Position numbers and translations under genes: made by a program
The notes under the pieces: model-generated
What the model was told of the DNA's origin: nothing
Databases searched by the model: none
What the model saw: the letters and a program-made list of their open reading frames with translations, nothing else
Shown here: piece after piece, positions 33,943 to 44,954 of the stretch
Layout: every line of letters starts with the position of its first letter
Numbering within the stretch: position 1 is the stretch's first letter
NCBI GenBank assembly: GCA_013368325.1
Contig: JAACJK010000220.1
Span: forward strand, 124,001 to 188,000
Direction of reading: 5' to 3'
Length of the DNA stretch: 64,000 nt
Source: Ephemerocybe angulata
Lineage: Eukaryota > Basidiomycota > Agaricomycetes > Agaricales > Psathyrellaceae

Positions 33943-36929
33943 ATGTCCCGCCTAACCGCGGCCCAGGTCATCAGCCTGGGCGAATATCTCGAGCCAGACT
34001 TTAATCCGACATCGCTCACGGTTTCTCAGCTTCTCGGTGTCTTGGGATACCACAATGTCCCGTATCCCATGCCCTACTCGAAGCCGAAGCTCATTCAAGT
34101 CTTCAACGATGAAATTCAAGCTCGTTCGACCAAGTTTAAGAAGGAGAGACTGAAGGCAGCTAGCAGTATCGCTAGTGACGAGGGAATTATGGATGGTGTT
34201 ACCGGGAAGCCTTTGAACGGTGGCCGACAGGTGCGATCCTATTGCGCTTCCTCCCCGAAAACAGTCGATGAACTTTGTGATAGCCTCAAGCCACGCCATC
34301 CAGACGCTCATCCCGACGCCTTTCGCAGGCTCCGATTGAGATAGAGGACGATAGTCCACCCCCAGTGGTGAGTTTTGGCGCCCACCCACACACGTCATTG
34401 GGTAAATTGATAGCGTGTCTTTTCAAAAGCCCAAACGACGAAGGTCGTCTGCACAACCTGCTCTTGGAGGGACTTCTCGCCGCAAGGCAGCTCCGGCCTC
34501 TGTGCCAACACTGGCTGAAGAAAGCGAGCCAGAGGAAGAACCTCTACCCCCGAAGAAAGTTGGAAAGATCAAAAAGACTGTGCGTAGCTCGCTCCTCTGA
34601 GATATAATGAGACTCATAGTCACTGTGTAACTAACAGTCCATGGCTACAGAAGCTCGAAAAATCACAGAGGTATGACCCTTGTTGTTTGTTACTGGACCT
34701 ACGACTGACTTTTTCCTTTAGAAGGCTGAAGATAGCGGATGGGAGGACAACAACATCTTCCAATCGGGTGCGGAATCATCGTCGCCTGCACGTCCAACAC
34801 CTGCTCGGAGGGCTCCAAGGAAAAGTTTAATCCCCAAATCCAAGGCGCGGAAGTCTACCTCTGCGCCTCCACAGATCGATTCGTCCCCAACGCGCAGTTC
34901 CCCGTTCTCCCCGCAGCAGAGCTCGTTCAACCCGGATTTTGGCCGTTTACCTCCGCCGCGGTTTAGCCCAAGCCCTAGACAGAAGTCAATCAGAGCCAAC
35001 CTCTTCAACCCGCAAGACGTCAGCGTTGACGAGCTCAACATTGTTCCTGAGGTGAAGGAGGAGGAAGAAAGACGGAGTCCGTCGCTCAAGGAGGAAGATG
35101 AAGATAATGCTTTCTTCGGTGGCGACGACGAATCACGGTACCCCGATGACGGCAGCCCAGTGCTAGAAGAGGAAGATGCGGTCGAGAAGTACGAAGAAAA
35201 CAATGAGTATGATCAAGTGGCTGAAGAAGAGGGAGAGGAAGGGGAGGACGAAGAAGGTTCTGAACTGGCGGAAGCAGTGGAGCTTCAGGAGAAGGAACAT
35301 CCATCCCGAGCGTTGATCCTCCACACACCGAGATCCAGCGCCCTACAGCTCTTCTATCAAGTGGTAACGGTTCTAATCCTGTTGTCATTCGGGTACGGTG
35401 TCTTCAACTACAAGACGGAATCCGCCTCGATTGGTTTCTGCGATCCTGGAAGTAACACGAACAATGCACTAGAGGCTCTGCGGTCTCGCAGGATCGCCAC
35501 GGAAGTTTGCAATCGGGAAAACAGGACTACTCTCTACCTCCCGTCTTTGGGTTCGCTGTCGAGTGAAGAAGAACAGACACCGTGCCCTCTACCTCCGCTA
35601 GTTCCCCTCCCTCATCCGGATACTTGCACGCCGTGCCCCGAACACGGAACTTGCACACAATTTGGCGTTCAATGCGATAATGGATACCTCCGCAGGCCAC
35701 CTGCGTTGCTAGGGTTCCTGCCTGCCCCTCCATCTTCGTTCAACCTGTCCTTCTCCTCCTCCTTGTCACCTTCTGAGCTCGTATGGACGGCGATCTCCGC
35801 TGGACTGAACGGACTACCGGGTTTGGGAAGCATCGCACTGCCTCCGAGGTGCGTGCCGGACCCTAAGCGGCAAAGAAACATTGGTGTTCTTGGTAAGGCT
35901 ATGGGGTCTATCCTTGCACAGGAACGCGGCCGACGCCTCTGTGTCGGAGGGCCGAACCTGGATAAAGAATACAATGACGCGGAGGGGGGAGAGGCCCGTA
36001 AATGGGGCGTCGAGATTGAGCAGCTGCGCGAGATGATGAAACGCAAAACCTCGGTATGTCTGTCTCTCTTTTGGCTTTGCCATGGTGACAATAGGATCGC
36101 GGAAATTAACTGACGGATTTTACGCTGCATTTTCTTTCATCTCGTAGCCCCGCCTGAAGCCTACATTTGATGATACATTCAATGAAGCAATTCAAGAACT
36201 CGTCCAGTGGGGTGGAGTCGTTCTAGGAACTGGCAATGAGTAAGAACCCTAATTTTTGTGCTCACGAGACATCTTATATTAACGGAGACCCTCTTTTTGT
36301 TGCAGTGAACATCAGTATTTGGCTAGCAGGGAAGCGGACCTGACATGGGACTGCGTCCTCACAGTCAAGTCACGGGAGGTCTGGGAGGCTTGGCGTACCA
36401 CAGCACTCGGTAAGTGAAAAGGAGTTCTTTCAGCTGCTAAAAGGTCCACCCACTCTCTGATGCATATGGATGAGTGTTTGGGATATCCCGATATACTCTC
36501 CTCGCCCTGTCGCATCCGTTGCTTTGGCTTTCGTGCACAAAAACTTACGACTCTGTTTTTGCGCTTTTAGGTGGAGCGGCGGCTGTGGTTGCTGTAATAT
36601 TAGCGCGTCTGAAAGTGGCCCAGAAACAGTCGGAAAGTCGCCGGGTTAGTGAGCTCGTGCAGATTGCGCTGGACACCCTAAGGAATCAGGAGTTGGCCCA
36701 TCATACGGATCCTGTGACCACCCCACAACCATATTTGTCCTCAATTCAGCTGCGCGACGTGATATTGCAGAATGAGCACTCGATACCGACGCGCCGCCGC
36801 TTGTGGGATCAGGTCGAGCATATCGTAGAGGGGAACGCCAACGTGAGAGCTAATCTGGAGGAGATCGAGGGTGGAGATGAATTGAGGGTTTGGAGATGGG
36901 TGGGAAGCACAGGCCGAGGCTTGATGTAG
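33943..36929 (+). CDS. Inner nuclear membrane protein Src1/Man1 (HeH-LEM)
   Basis: The N-terminal HeH/LEM-like module reads FNPTSLTVSQLLGVLGYHNV and continues PYSKPKLIQVFNDEIQ. A long nucleoplasmic region is rich in Ser, Pro and acidic runs. The first membrane span is LFYQVVTVLILLSFGYGVF. The lumenal part holds a Cys-rich EGF-like knot (CTPCPEHGTCTQFGVQC) and the Man1-Src1 C-terminal fold, including FNEAIQELVQWGGVVLGTG. A second span (GGAAAVVAVILARLK) is followed by the winged-helix-like nucleoplasmic tail (LRDVILQNEH, RRRLWDQVEHIVEGNANVR). Src1/Heh1 proteins tether chromatin, including rDNA, to the envelope and recruit ESCRT for nuclear pore surveillance. The intron before the second span (36410-36570) is 161 nt, about three times the usual size. 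Confidence 0.9.
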
Positions 36930-37480
36930 GCCGACGAAAGCCCATCGGTCGCCCATGCCCATGCGCACCCCGGAATTTGTTTGGACAAGTTATTTATGTT
37001 TGGATGAATGTATTTTGGCTTTTCGTACTTGTGCCAGCTTGTGCCTCGCAACTCCTTTAATGGTCTCGGATCTGTTTAAATAGGTCCCTGACGAGGCTCG
37101 ATGGGACCCGGGACCAGTCGCTCGTGGTTGCTTTGATAGCTAATTGTCTTTTCGGATTTCAACTGATAAGATCTCAGTGCATGTGCTATGGCTTTCTATT
37201 GAGTCCATCAAGCCACACTGTGAGACGGTTCGCATGGAAAGAACTGAGGAGTGACAGATTGCGGTTTGATACTCCTTTTCGTCTCATGAACCCCTCCTGT
37301 GAGTCTGATACTTATCGAAGTTCGCGCTGAGGACTGTGTTGATTCCCCTTCATGATGATCGTCTTTATCAACGTCATGGTTATTGGTCGATACATGTATG
37401 TGTTCTGGGGAAATAGAGGTGCTGTCGTAAGATAGTGTCTCTACTCATGCGCCCGGGGATTGTGTAGACAGAGACCGGTG
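36930..37480. other. Convergent 3' region between Src1 and Vps23
   Basis: 551 bp between two stops. ORFs such as 37124-37330 have no coding character. Nothing else is recognised. Confidence 0.4.
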
Positions 37481-39298
37481 TTAAGCCCACTCGGGTCTGA
37501 CACTGGGGGACATCACAGAGACCCCCGCTTGGATCTTGTTAATCAGCGCTCGTTTCATGAACTGCTCTTCCGCAAGTACTCTAGTTGTCTAAGGTCCGAG
37601 GATAGAGTGTCAGATAAGGCGGCGGATTGCGTACAAACAATAGCGGTGTGAGCGCTAGTACGTACTCGGAGGAATCTTTCCAGGTCAATTCGTCCCGTGT
37701 TCAGGCCTCTGTGGAGGTGGTATACGGTGTCTTCAATAGCATTGTCCTCAGCCACCAGGTTAATGAGTCTATGAAAGTCACGGCGTTACTATGTGGAGTC
37801 GGGTGTTGAGAAGGAAAACATACTGGTTGTGCACGATGGACGTCGCACATACAAGCTCATCCACTTCCGGATCTCCCTTTCTTCGGAGCTCAGCGATGTT
37901 GGTTTCGGCTTTCTGAACAGCAGATCTCGTCCTGTCCGCGACGCTCGTACAGACGTCCTTGACGGCCTCTAAACGGGCCATCTCATCTCGGATGGCCGGT
38001 TCCCCAGCAAGGAGGTCGTTCTGATGAGCGCGCAGCCTCTCGGCATCGAGGGCGAGGGCTTTGGAGAGAGAGTGCAGCTCTGACGTCAATTTGTGATGTA
38101 CCTGACGGTGAAGGTCGAGGAGCTCGGGATTAGGTGGTCGGGGCGGAAGATGGGAAGGAGCTGGACCAGGTCCGAGTGTCGAGGGAGGAAGGCCTTGTTG
38201 GGAAGGCGATGCAGGACTCTCGTCATCCTCGTCGAGAAGATTGGGGATGGGGACGGGTGGAACGGGCGGAGGATTGGGTCGGACCTGGACTGAAGATTGT
38301 GCCGACGGGTGGAGGGCGAGGCCGTGGGCCCCAAAAGGCGCCACCGAAGGTGGAGGTGGTGGCGGTGGTGGTGGTGGCGGTGCGATCTGGGTGCTATGAG
38401 CCGGGTAACTGGGATTTGCGAAGGGTTGGTGAGAGTAAATGACATTTGCGTGGTTCAGGGCAGTGGTCGGAGGACGATTTACCGTCGCCTGCTGCGAGGG
38501 CGATCCTCGGGTAATCGGGGGTAGTGGTGGAGGTGGAGGCGACTGGATAACCGGACCCTGCGATTGGACATCTGAATACACGGTCTTACCAACGCGAAAG
38601 CGAGACTTACGAAGCCTTCCGGTCTGGGTGGTGGCCGGGGAGGAGATAGAGGCGCTGACTGATAAGCTGCCGCCGAGACAGCGGGACGAGCAGGAACAGG
38701 CGGGGGCCTTTCCTGTTCTTGTCTGCTCGGGGGAGGTTTGGAATAGACGGGCGGCTCCCTGGAGAATTGATCCTGCAGATCTTCGAGGAGCCCGGTAAGA
38801 TTGCAGCCCTTGTGGGTGTCGATCCAAGTCAGACACGCGCCGGGGTTCAAGGAGAGACGCGCACCTCATCCTTGCGCTGCCAGTGCTGCAGATACTCGTG
38901 GCTGCATCGCCCACTCACGTCGAGAAACCTACCGGGCCTGACGAGCATGTCGGCGGTGGGCACGACATATACGAGCGGAGGTTCGCGCGGATATTCACGC
39001 GTCACCCAGACATTGAGGGGAATATTGTACGAGGCCCCTCGATAGACGATCGGAAGGAGGCCGTGGAGACACAGCAGGAGCTGGGTACGGCCGTCGTCAA
39101 AGGCTGGATCGCAGAGTCAGACTTGGGACAAGATCAGAGTGGGCCTTGGACCTGCGCACTATAGACATCCGACTTTGGACGGAGGGCCTGGAAACGGTTC
39201 AGGGCCTGGTCGATGTCGGCATAGACACGGTCCTTGTTGGCATAGGGCAGGACATTCTGCCTTAGCCAGCTCTGGGTGAGGGATTCCCTGGTCGCCAT
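37481..39298 (-). CDS. VPS23: ESCRT-I subunit Vps23/TSG101
   Basis: The N-terminal UEV domain starts MATRESLTQSWLRQNVLPYA; across the first intron VYT joins FDDGRTQLLLCLHGLLPIVY. The core includes YNIPLNVWVTREYPREPPLV and the degenerate active-site region (CSHEYLQHWQRKDEV, WNPGACLTWID); UEV folds lack the catalytic cysteine of E2 enzymes. A long Pro-rich linker follows with an 11-proline run, then the coiled coil (LHRQVHHKLTSELHSLSKAL) and the C-terminal steadiness box (LVAEDNAIEDTVYHLHRGLN, then VLAEEQFMKRALINKIQ). It binds ubiquitinated cargo and PTAP-like motifs on endosomes. The final intron (near 37583-37664) was resolved to end at RPEWA. Confidence 0.94.
38351..38390. repeat. GGN trinucleotide run coding polyproline in VPS23
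   Basis: Eleven consecutive proline codons (CCN on the minus strand) lie in the linker between UEV and coiled coil. The codons vary (CCA, CCG, CCT), which slows slippage. Confidence 0.7.
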
Positions 39299-39697
39299 CG
39301 GCGGTACGAGCAGGCCTGTGACTCTAGCGCTCGGTGTGACCGGTGTTGGCGTCACGGCGTGTATGTTTCGCCCCGGTTGCTGGGTCCCGCCTGCCTTTCC
39401 GGGCGCACCATCGGGACGGCCAATCTGCTTCCGCGGGGGGTCGGCAGGACCGGCAGCGACACGGCAGGGCCCGGGGGTCTGTCGCATTGTTCTGGATTGG
39501 GCGAATTCCCAAAACGGAAAAGTGAAGGGCCGGGGATTGGCTGGAAAGAGATCTGGGATCTGGCGAGGAACACAAAGAGAGGGTCTCCAATGCGGTGGCT
39601 CCCTCCTTCCTAATCGGGCGGATCTCGGATCTTGGGCCCTCGAGTCAAGGGCGGTTATATAGCTCGGGCAAACGGACTGCCTTTCCTCTTGCACCCC
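39299..39697. promoter_or_regulatory. Divergent promoter between VPS23 and TEA factor
   Basis: 399 bp separate the two outward starts. A frame open through this region on the minus strand (39134-40087) is unlikely to be a gene, because it covers the VPS23 start and the TEA exon on the other strand. GC content is high; ggttatatagc at about 39653-39663 is a weak TATA candidate for the TEA gene. Confidence 0.4.
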
Positions 39698-41230
39698 ATG
39701 AAGAAAGACCACCACCAAGACTCCCTCACGCCCCAGCGCAAGCATCGCAAGCTCCTCAAGGATGGCTCCGGCGTCGAGGTCTGGCCAGAGGCCATCGAGA
39801 AGACCTTCGTCCAGGGTATGCCCATCGACCTCCAGTATTGCCCCCGCAGCACCCCTAATTATTTTCATTAGGCCTCCGCGAGTACTGGGCTTCGCCCTAT
39901 GCCACCTACTCCCAGTCAAGGGGGCGCAGTCGCTGGCGCAACCAGTTCCTTGTCGACTATCTCCAGCGCCACGGTATCCAGCGCACCAAGAAGCAGGTCG
40001 CAAGCCATATCCAGGTCCTGAGGAACATGTGGAAGGGGCAGCCTGGTACGCTTTTTGCGAAATTTTACCTCTGATCGTGTTCACCAATTGCCTTTCCAGA
40101 GTTTCACCTTGTCGCCGGGGGCGATGAGCAGGTCGATCCCGTAACCCACATCCCGATTAAAGAGGAGGGCATGGACGCCAATGGCCTCATGCCCTTCGAA
40201 TGGGACGACCGCGAGTCGTCGCATTCCGCATCCCCCGACTTCTCTCCACCCGATTCCCAGTCCGACTTTCCTCTGACGCCAGAGCAGAAGCTTTTCCCCC
40301 TCGACTCCAACGGTTTCGGCGTAAAGCAGGAAACAAGCCCCGGGAGCCTCTATTTCCACTCCACCACCCAGATCGCCAGCCCGACCACATCGCCCAACGG
40401 CAATTACCAGCATTCGCTCCCAGAATATGGTGCAAAACCTCCCTACCCATATTCCCCTTCGACCCAATATTCTCCCACCACGACGTCATATCCTCGCTAT
40501 ACCCCGAACAGGGTCACCACTCTCTACTTGTACGCCGAGGGTATGACGCCCTTTTCCGTCAACGTCGACGCCTTGGGGCAGAGCTCCCTTTCCCCCCGAC
40601 CCACCTACGGCCTGCGCATAAAACTTTCCGTGCCGGTCCTTAATGACGTCCGGAGTCCCCCTGCACTGCACGGCTTCACTGCAAGTGTGGCTGTAGCCGC
40701 TGTATGGAGCAGTGCCGCCAAGTGCACCACCAAGGTTATGTCCGGGAACGCATGCATCTTCGAAGAGTGTGAGGCCCTCCAGGTCTCCCATATCGGCACC
40801 AGCGGCGTAGTCCACGCCATGCTCCCAGAATCGTCCCTAAGCCGCTGCAGATGGCTTGATCCAAGTACGCATTGTTCCCCTCTTTTAGACTTGGCTCGCG
40901 GTACTAATTACCCTCGTATTTCCTTTCACAGATACCCCCACGACTCTGACTCAAGAGCTTACGGTTGATGATCAGGTTCTCCTGTATCTGATATACGACC
41001 TTGATCGCAAAAACGGCTTCATGCCTTCGGCGGAGTTTCTTGGTTTCCAGCACTATAAGCAAGACAAGTCAAACTCTTCCTCTGCGTCTTCCACCAGCGG
41101 CGCAGTTCCAGCCCTTTACCCAACTTCGCAGTCCTCTTCCCACTCACGGCGAGTTCCTCAGTCCTCGGTCCCATACTCCGTCCCATCAAATCCATACTCC
41201 GTGGTCCCGTCAATACCGATGTCTCGCTAG
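39698..41230 (+). CDS. TEA/ATTS-domain transcription factor (Tec1/AbaA type)
   Basis: Four exons (39698-39815, 39872-40045, 40100-40864, 40932-41230) encode 451 residues. The N-terminal TEA DNA-binding domain reads VEVWPEAIEKTFVQGLREYW, RWRNQFLVDYLQRHGI, and QRTKKQVASHIQVLRNMWKG; the third helix with SHIQVLRN contacts DNA at CATTCC-type sites. An acidic, Ser/Pro-rich segment follows, then a C-terminal region with a beta-rich fold. TEA factors in fungi (Tec1, AbaA) control filamentation, conidiation or fruiting; animal TEAD proteins act in Hippo signalling. Targets here cannot be deduced. The last 200 residues have no similarity I can name. Confidence 0.9.
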
Positions 41231-41769
41231 ACTTTGCCCTTCGCCTCGGTGCTTCATTTGGCTAATATGTTTATTGACTATTGTATCATAATCACTCCCC
41301 TCTTCGTTCTGACCATACCCTACGAAGCCCATTTCCCTTATTTTTATTACCTGACGATTGGACTTTCTTACGACCCTTTCTGTATTTGACGGCCGGTTCC
41401 AAGGAACTCATTATTTCGTTTGCTGGCTATTGCTTCCCTCTCCTCTCTGCTCTCTGTCACCCATCTGTAAACCATCTCAACCCTGCATATCTGCCCTACT
41501 GTGTATTGGTACATTTACGAGGTCCTGCAATGACAACACATCATGAACTATTCTCTTATCCGTCGGATTTCCGCGAGACTAAACACATCAAAGGACCAAA
41601 TAGTGGGCATCGACGGATAGCAGCTATCAGCACAAAGTATGTCTTCCTGATCAGACCAACAACGGTCCGTAGCAGTACAGGGTTGCAAAGGAAAATAATC
41701 CAAACAGGCAAGGGGGAGTAGAACAAGGGTCGTCAAATAAGGTACTACAGCAAAGCAAGCAAGAGTGGG
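41231..41769. other. Convergent 3' region between TEA factor and NOC3
   Basis: 539 bp between two stops, pyrimidine-rich on the plus strand near 41290-41470. The open frame 41281-41721 spans most of it but lacks any recognisable sequence and probably reflects UTR composition. Confidence 0.4.
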
Positions 41770-44711
41770 TCATGATGCCGAGTTGGGAGAAAAGTTGCAC
41801 AACTGTTTCGCTTCCTCGCGTACCCGCGGATCCCAGTGCCGCCTCTGCAAGAGATGGAGCTCCCAGAATGACGATTCGAAAGGCTGGCACAGTTGCGGAT
41901 CATCGACGTCCGGGCGGTATATGCCATTGTACGTCCGGTCCTCCGTCGACAGGAGCGCCTCAAGCTTGGGGTACTTGGCAACGAGGCTTTTCACGAACTG
42001 CACCGCGCGCACCGCGACGGGTGCGGGCCAGTGCATCGCGGCACCGAGAAGGCGTTTCGAGAAGGCAGCCGCGCGCCAAGGGGGACCGCTGGCACCTCCT
42101 GCGCCGCTCGTCGTAGGCGAAAAGACGACGTTGAGGGCCCGGAAGAGCAGATCGGCGATGGATGACGGGCGATCCGTTTTGTTCGTCGAAGCAGCCGCTA
42201 TAGCTGCAGACGTTATGCTCTGTATGCCAGGATGTGGCTTGTCGATGTCATGCATCAGGCTTAATGGAAGTATCATCGCGAACAGCTGAGAAATGAAGTC
42301 TGTCAGATCGATGTTGAGCGCTTCTCCTGCGGATCAGGGCACCAGAGGTTGCGGCCATGTGAGTGGGTACGAGTAGAGTTGACCGCGTGGTAGAGTGGTC
42401 GGCGAGCGGGAAAAGGTAAAAGAAAGCCACATCAGCGTCTGAGCTAGACAGAAAGAGTGGACCGATTGCTGACCTTGACCTGAGAGTAACTCAAACGCTG
42501 TATTGATGCACAGCAGTCGATGGCAAACGTTTCTGAACTCTCCGAGTGACCCGGAGGCCACCTTAACGTCCGACTCTTCAGGATCGACAGTAGTGTCGAG
42601 GTCAATCAAATCCTTCAGCACCTGCATGAGGTCCTTGAAGAAATCGATGTTAACCAAATGGGCGAATTTTGAGATTCCGGACAGCGCGGCGGGAAGCAAG
42701 ACGGTCGGTGTCGGGCTCTTCAGAATCCGGAAGTACAGCGCAAACAGCATTTTCAGCGTCTCCGTTTGCTGGAAAAATCAGAGAAAAGGCTTAATCCAGA
42801 TTTTAGGTTTCCTAGAAGCGAGGAACGAGGACTTACAGTGATCGCCCGCTCTTCCTTGTCAACCTCTGCCTCTGCCTCGCGAAGATCCTTCTCAATTTCC
42901 TTCCGTTCCTTCAGCGCCTTCTTAGCTTTCTTGCTGAGATGTGGCTGGTCCTTCTTCTTCTGCCTCTGCTTAAAAGACAGTTTTTCTTGGACTTCTTTGT
43001 CCACTCTCGTTTGCGAAGCTCGCACACCCAACTCTGTTCGTAACCGCAGGTTAAGCAGACACGACATGACATTGGGGTGAACTTTGAAGCGCCGCTCCTT
43101 GACCATCCTGTTCAAAATGCGCACAATTTCCAGGGAAGGAACGCCCGTAAGATCTGCGCGAAAAACGCTGTTCAAGGCTTTCAAGCAACGTTCCGAAGTC
43201 TAAGCGAAAATGGGGACGAGTGGGATTGTCAACTTTGAAGCTAGAACACTACAGGACAATGTGGAAACGTACCTCGTCCCATGATTTCTTGCTCATCCGT
43301 GCCACAATGAACGTCATGAGGTTTTGACGGAAGTTAAAGTGGGTAACCTCGGTAAGCAGTGTGCACATGCAATGGATAGCAATGTCCGCCAGCTCCGAGC
43401 GTGCTAAGTTCAGCCGTTAACCCTCAGAATGTGGATACGGCGGTAAATAAGGACACACCTTTGAGCTCTCGGTCTAGTAGGCGCAGATAGGCCTGGTACA
43501 CACCAACGAGACCTTGCTCCCATTCACGAGTGCGAGCTACAAGCTGACCGACCTTTTCAGACTTTTCCAACTCCGTAAGTTCACGAATTCGGTATCCGGG
43601 AATGATATCCTTGAAGACAGCCAGCTGGGACAGGATGGCAAGTTTGCGGATGACAATGTCGTTCAAGATAGGCTGTTCCTCATTGGGTACTGTCACTTGG
43701 TGAAGCGCGAATGTGTGCAGTCGTCTAAGCAGGCCTAGCTAGTGTCAATGTCAGTACTAGAGGCCATGGGTCGAGTAGGGGGTGCTCACACTCTGCTCCG
43801 GATCTGCCAAGATATCTTGACAAATCCCTGCGATTTGGTCTTTCGCGAGCTCGATACGCTGCTTCCGGGACTTGGTGTGCAGCACAGTTGCAACGGCTGG
43901 TCGGCCGAATCTTGCACCAGTCGCGACGTCTTCACGCGCCAGGGGAGGCGTGCTTTCCCTTTCCTCCTCGGAGCTACTGTCGTCTTCACTTTCATCTTTC
44001 GGCGCGACTTTGAGGGATTTAGTTCCAGTACTCCTGATTTTGCCATCTGCTAGCTTGATAGGCAGCCGTGGGACCTCGTTCTTTTCTTCGGGGACCTTCA
44101 TCTTTCGAGGGGCCTGTTCGTAGGCCATCTCCTCGTCGGAGTCGTCTTCGGCATCGTCGTCGAAATGGTCCGAAAAGTCGTCTTCTCCGTCAGAGCCATC
44201 CCCCGAGATGGAATCTACATCCGAAATATCCTCGACGCCGGAACTCCATGCGTCCTCGCCTGACTCGCCATCCGAGTCTATAGGAGGCAGACTGTCTGGT
44301 GTAGCGGCTCGTCTCACCGGCTTGTTCATTTCATATAGCCGAACAGTCTCCTTTTTACTCCTGCATGAATTGAGGCACTATAACGCGACAAATGGCATTG
44401 TAGGCGTACCTCATGATTCCCTTCTTATCCAACTGTTGGAGGAACCCGACCGAGCTTCCAAACTCTTCCAGCATCCCAGTATCCTCATCGGAAAGCTCGT
44501 CGTCATCATCATCGTTCTCAGGGACAGGAATAAAGCCTCTGTCTGCGAACTTTTCTTTGCGGGGAGCATCTTTGTCAACTTTCCTCTTCTTCTGAATTGA
44601 CGCCTGAGCGAATCGGCGGATGTGTTAGTACTGTGGATGTTGGTTTTCAGTGGAACACACCTGAGATGCCGGAGCAGTTCTTTTCTTCCCCTTTCCGCCT
44701 TTTGGTGCCAT
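41770..44711 (-). CDS. NOC3: Nucleolar complex protein Noc3
   Basis: The first exon (MAPKGGKGKKRTAPASQ) is followed by KKRKVDKDAPRKEKFADRGF and acidic blocks, typical of Noc3. Later regions match the NOC3p/CBF domains: LFRRLHTFALHQV-type LLRRLHTFALHQVTVPNEEQ, NDIVIRKLAILSQLAVFKDI, IPGYRIRELTELEKSEKVGQ, YRAYLRLL-type VYQAYLRLLDRELK, VVTHFNFRQNLM-type EVTHFNFRQNLMTFIVARMS, and TAFELLSGQGEALNIDLTDF. Noc3 with Noc2 is in intermediate pre-60S particles and also helps load MCM helicases in yeast. A long exon with HLSKKAKKALKERKEIEKDL precedes the CBF half. The true start is at 44711, not at the in-frame Met at 44329. Divergent from APC5, 243 bp between starts. Confidence 0.92.
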
Positions 44712-44954
44712 GTTGCAATCTAGGACCTGTGGTGGTCGGTCCTTCGAGCTTCAAGTTAGTTCGCGGAAACAGGCTTTGGCAACAAAATCTTTTCGAGCCA
44801 AGTTCGGATCGAGGCCGGTGTGGCCATCATTGATTAAGTAATCGTGAGAACATTACCGACGCGACCGTTCATCACGCGTTCGTTCTGAGCGTCTGTGGCA
44901 CCAGTGTGCACATCCGCAACCCGAATACCTAGCACTCTGCAGGGATCAAATACG
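44712..44954. promoter_or_regulatory. Divergent promoter between NOC3 and APC5
   Basis: 243 bp between outward starts, no TATA box evident. Confidence 0.4.

Noticed and set aside
39134..40087. 317-residue open frame on the minus strand over the VPS23/TEA promoter
   Set aside because: Only its last part (39298 down to about 39169) is real, as the first VPS23 exon. The rest lies antisense to TEA exons and the shared promoter.
41281..41721. 146-residue open frame after the TEA gene
   Set aside because: Lies between two convergent stops, has skewed composition and no family signal; better explained as 3' UTR.
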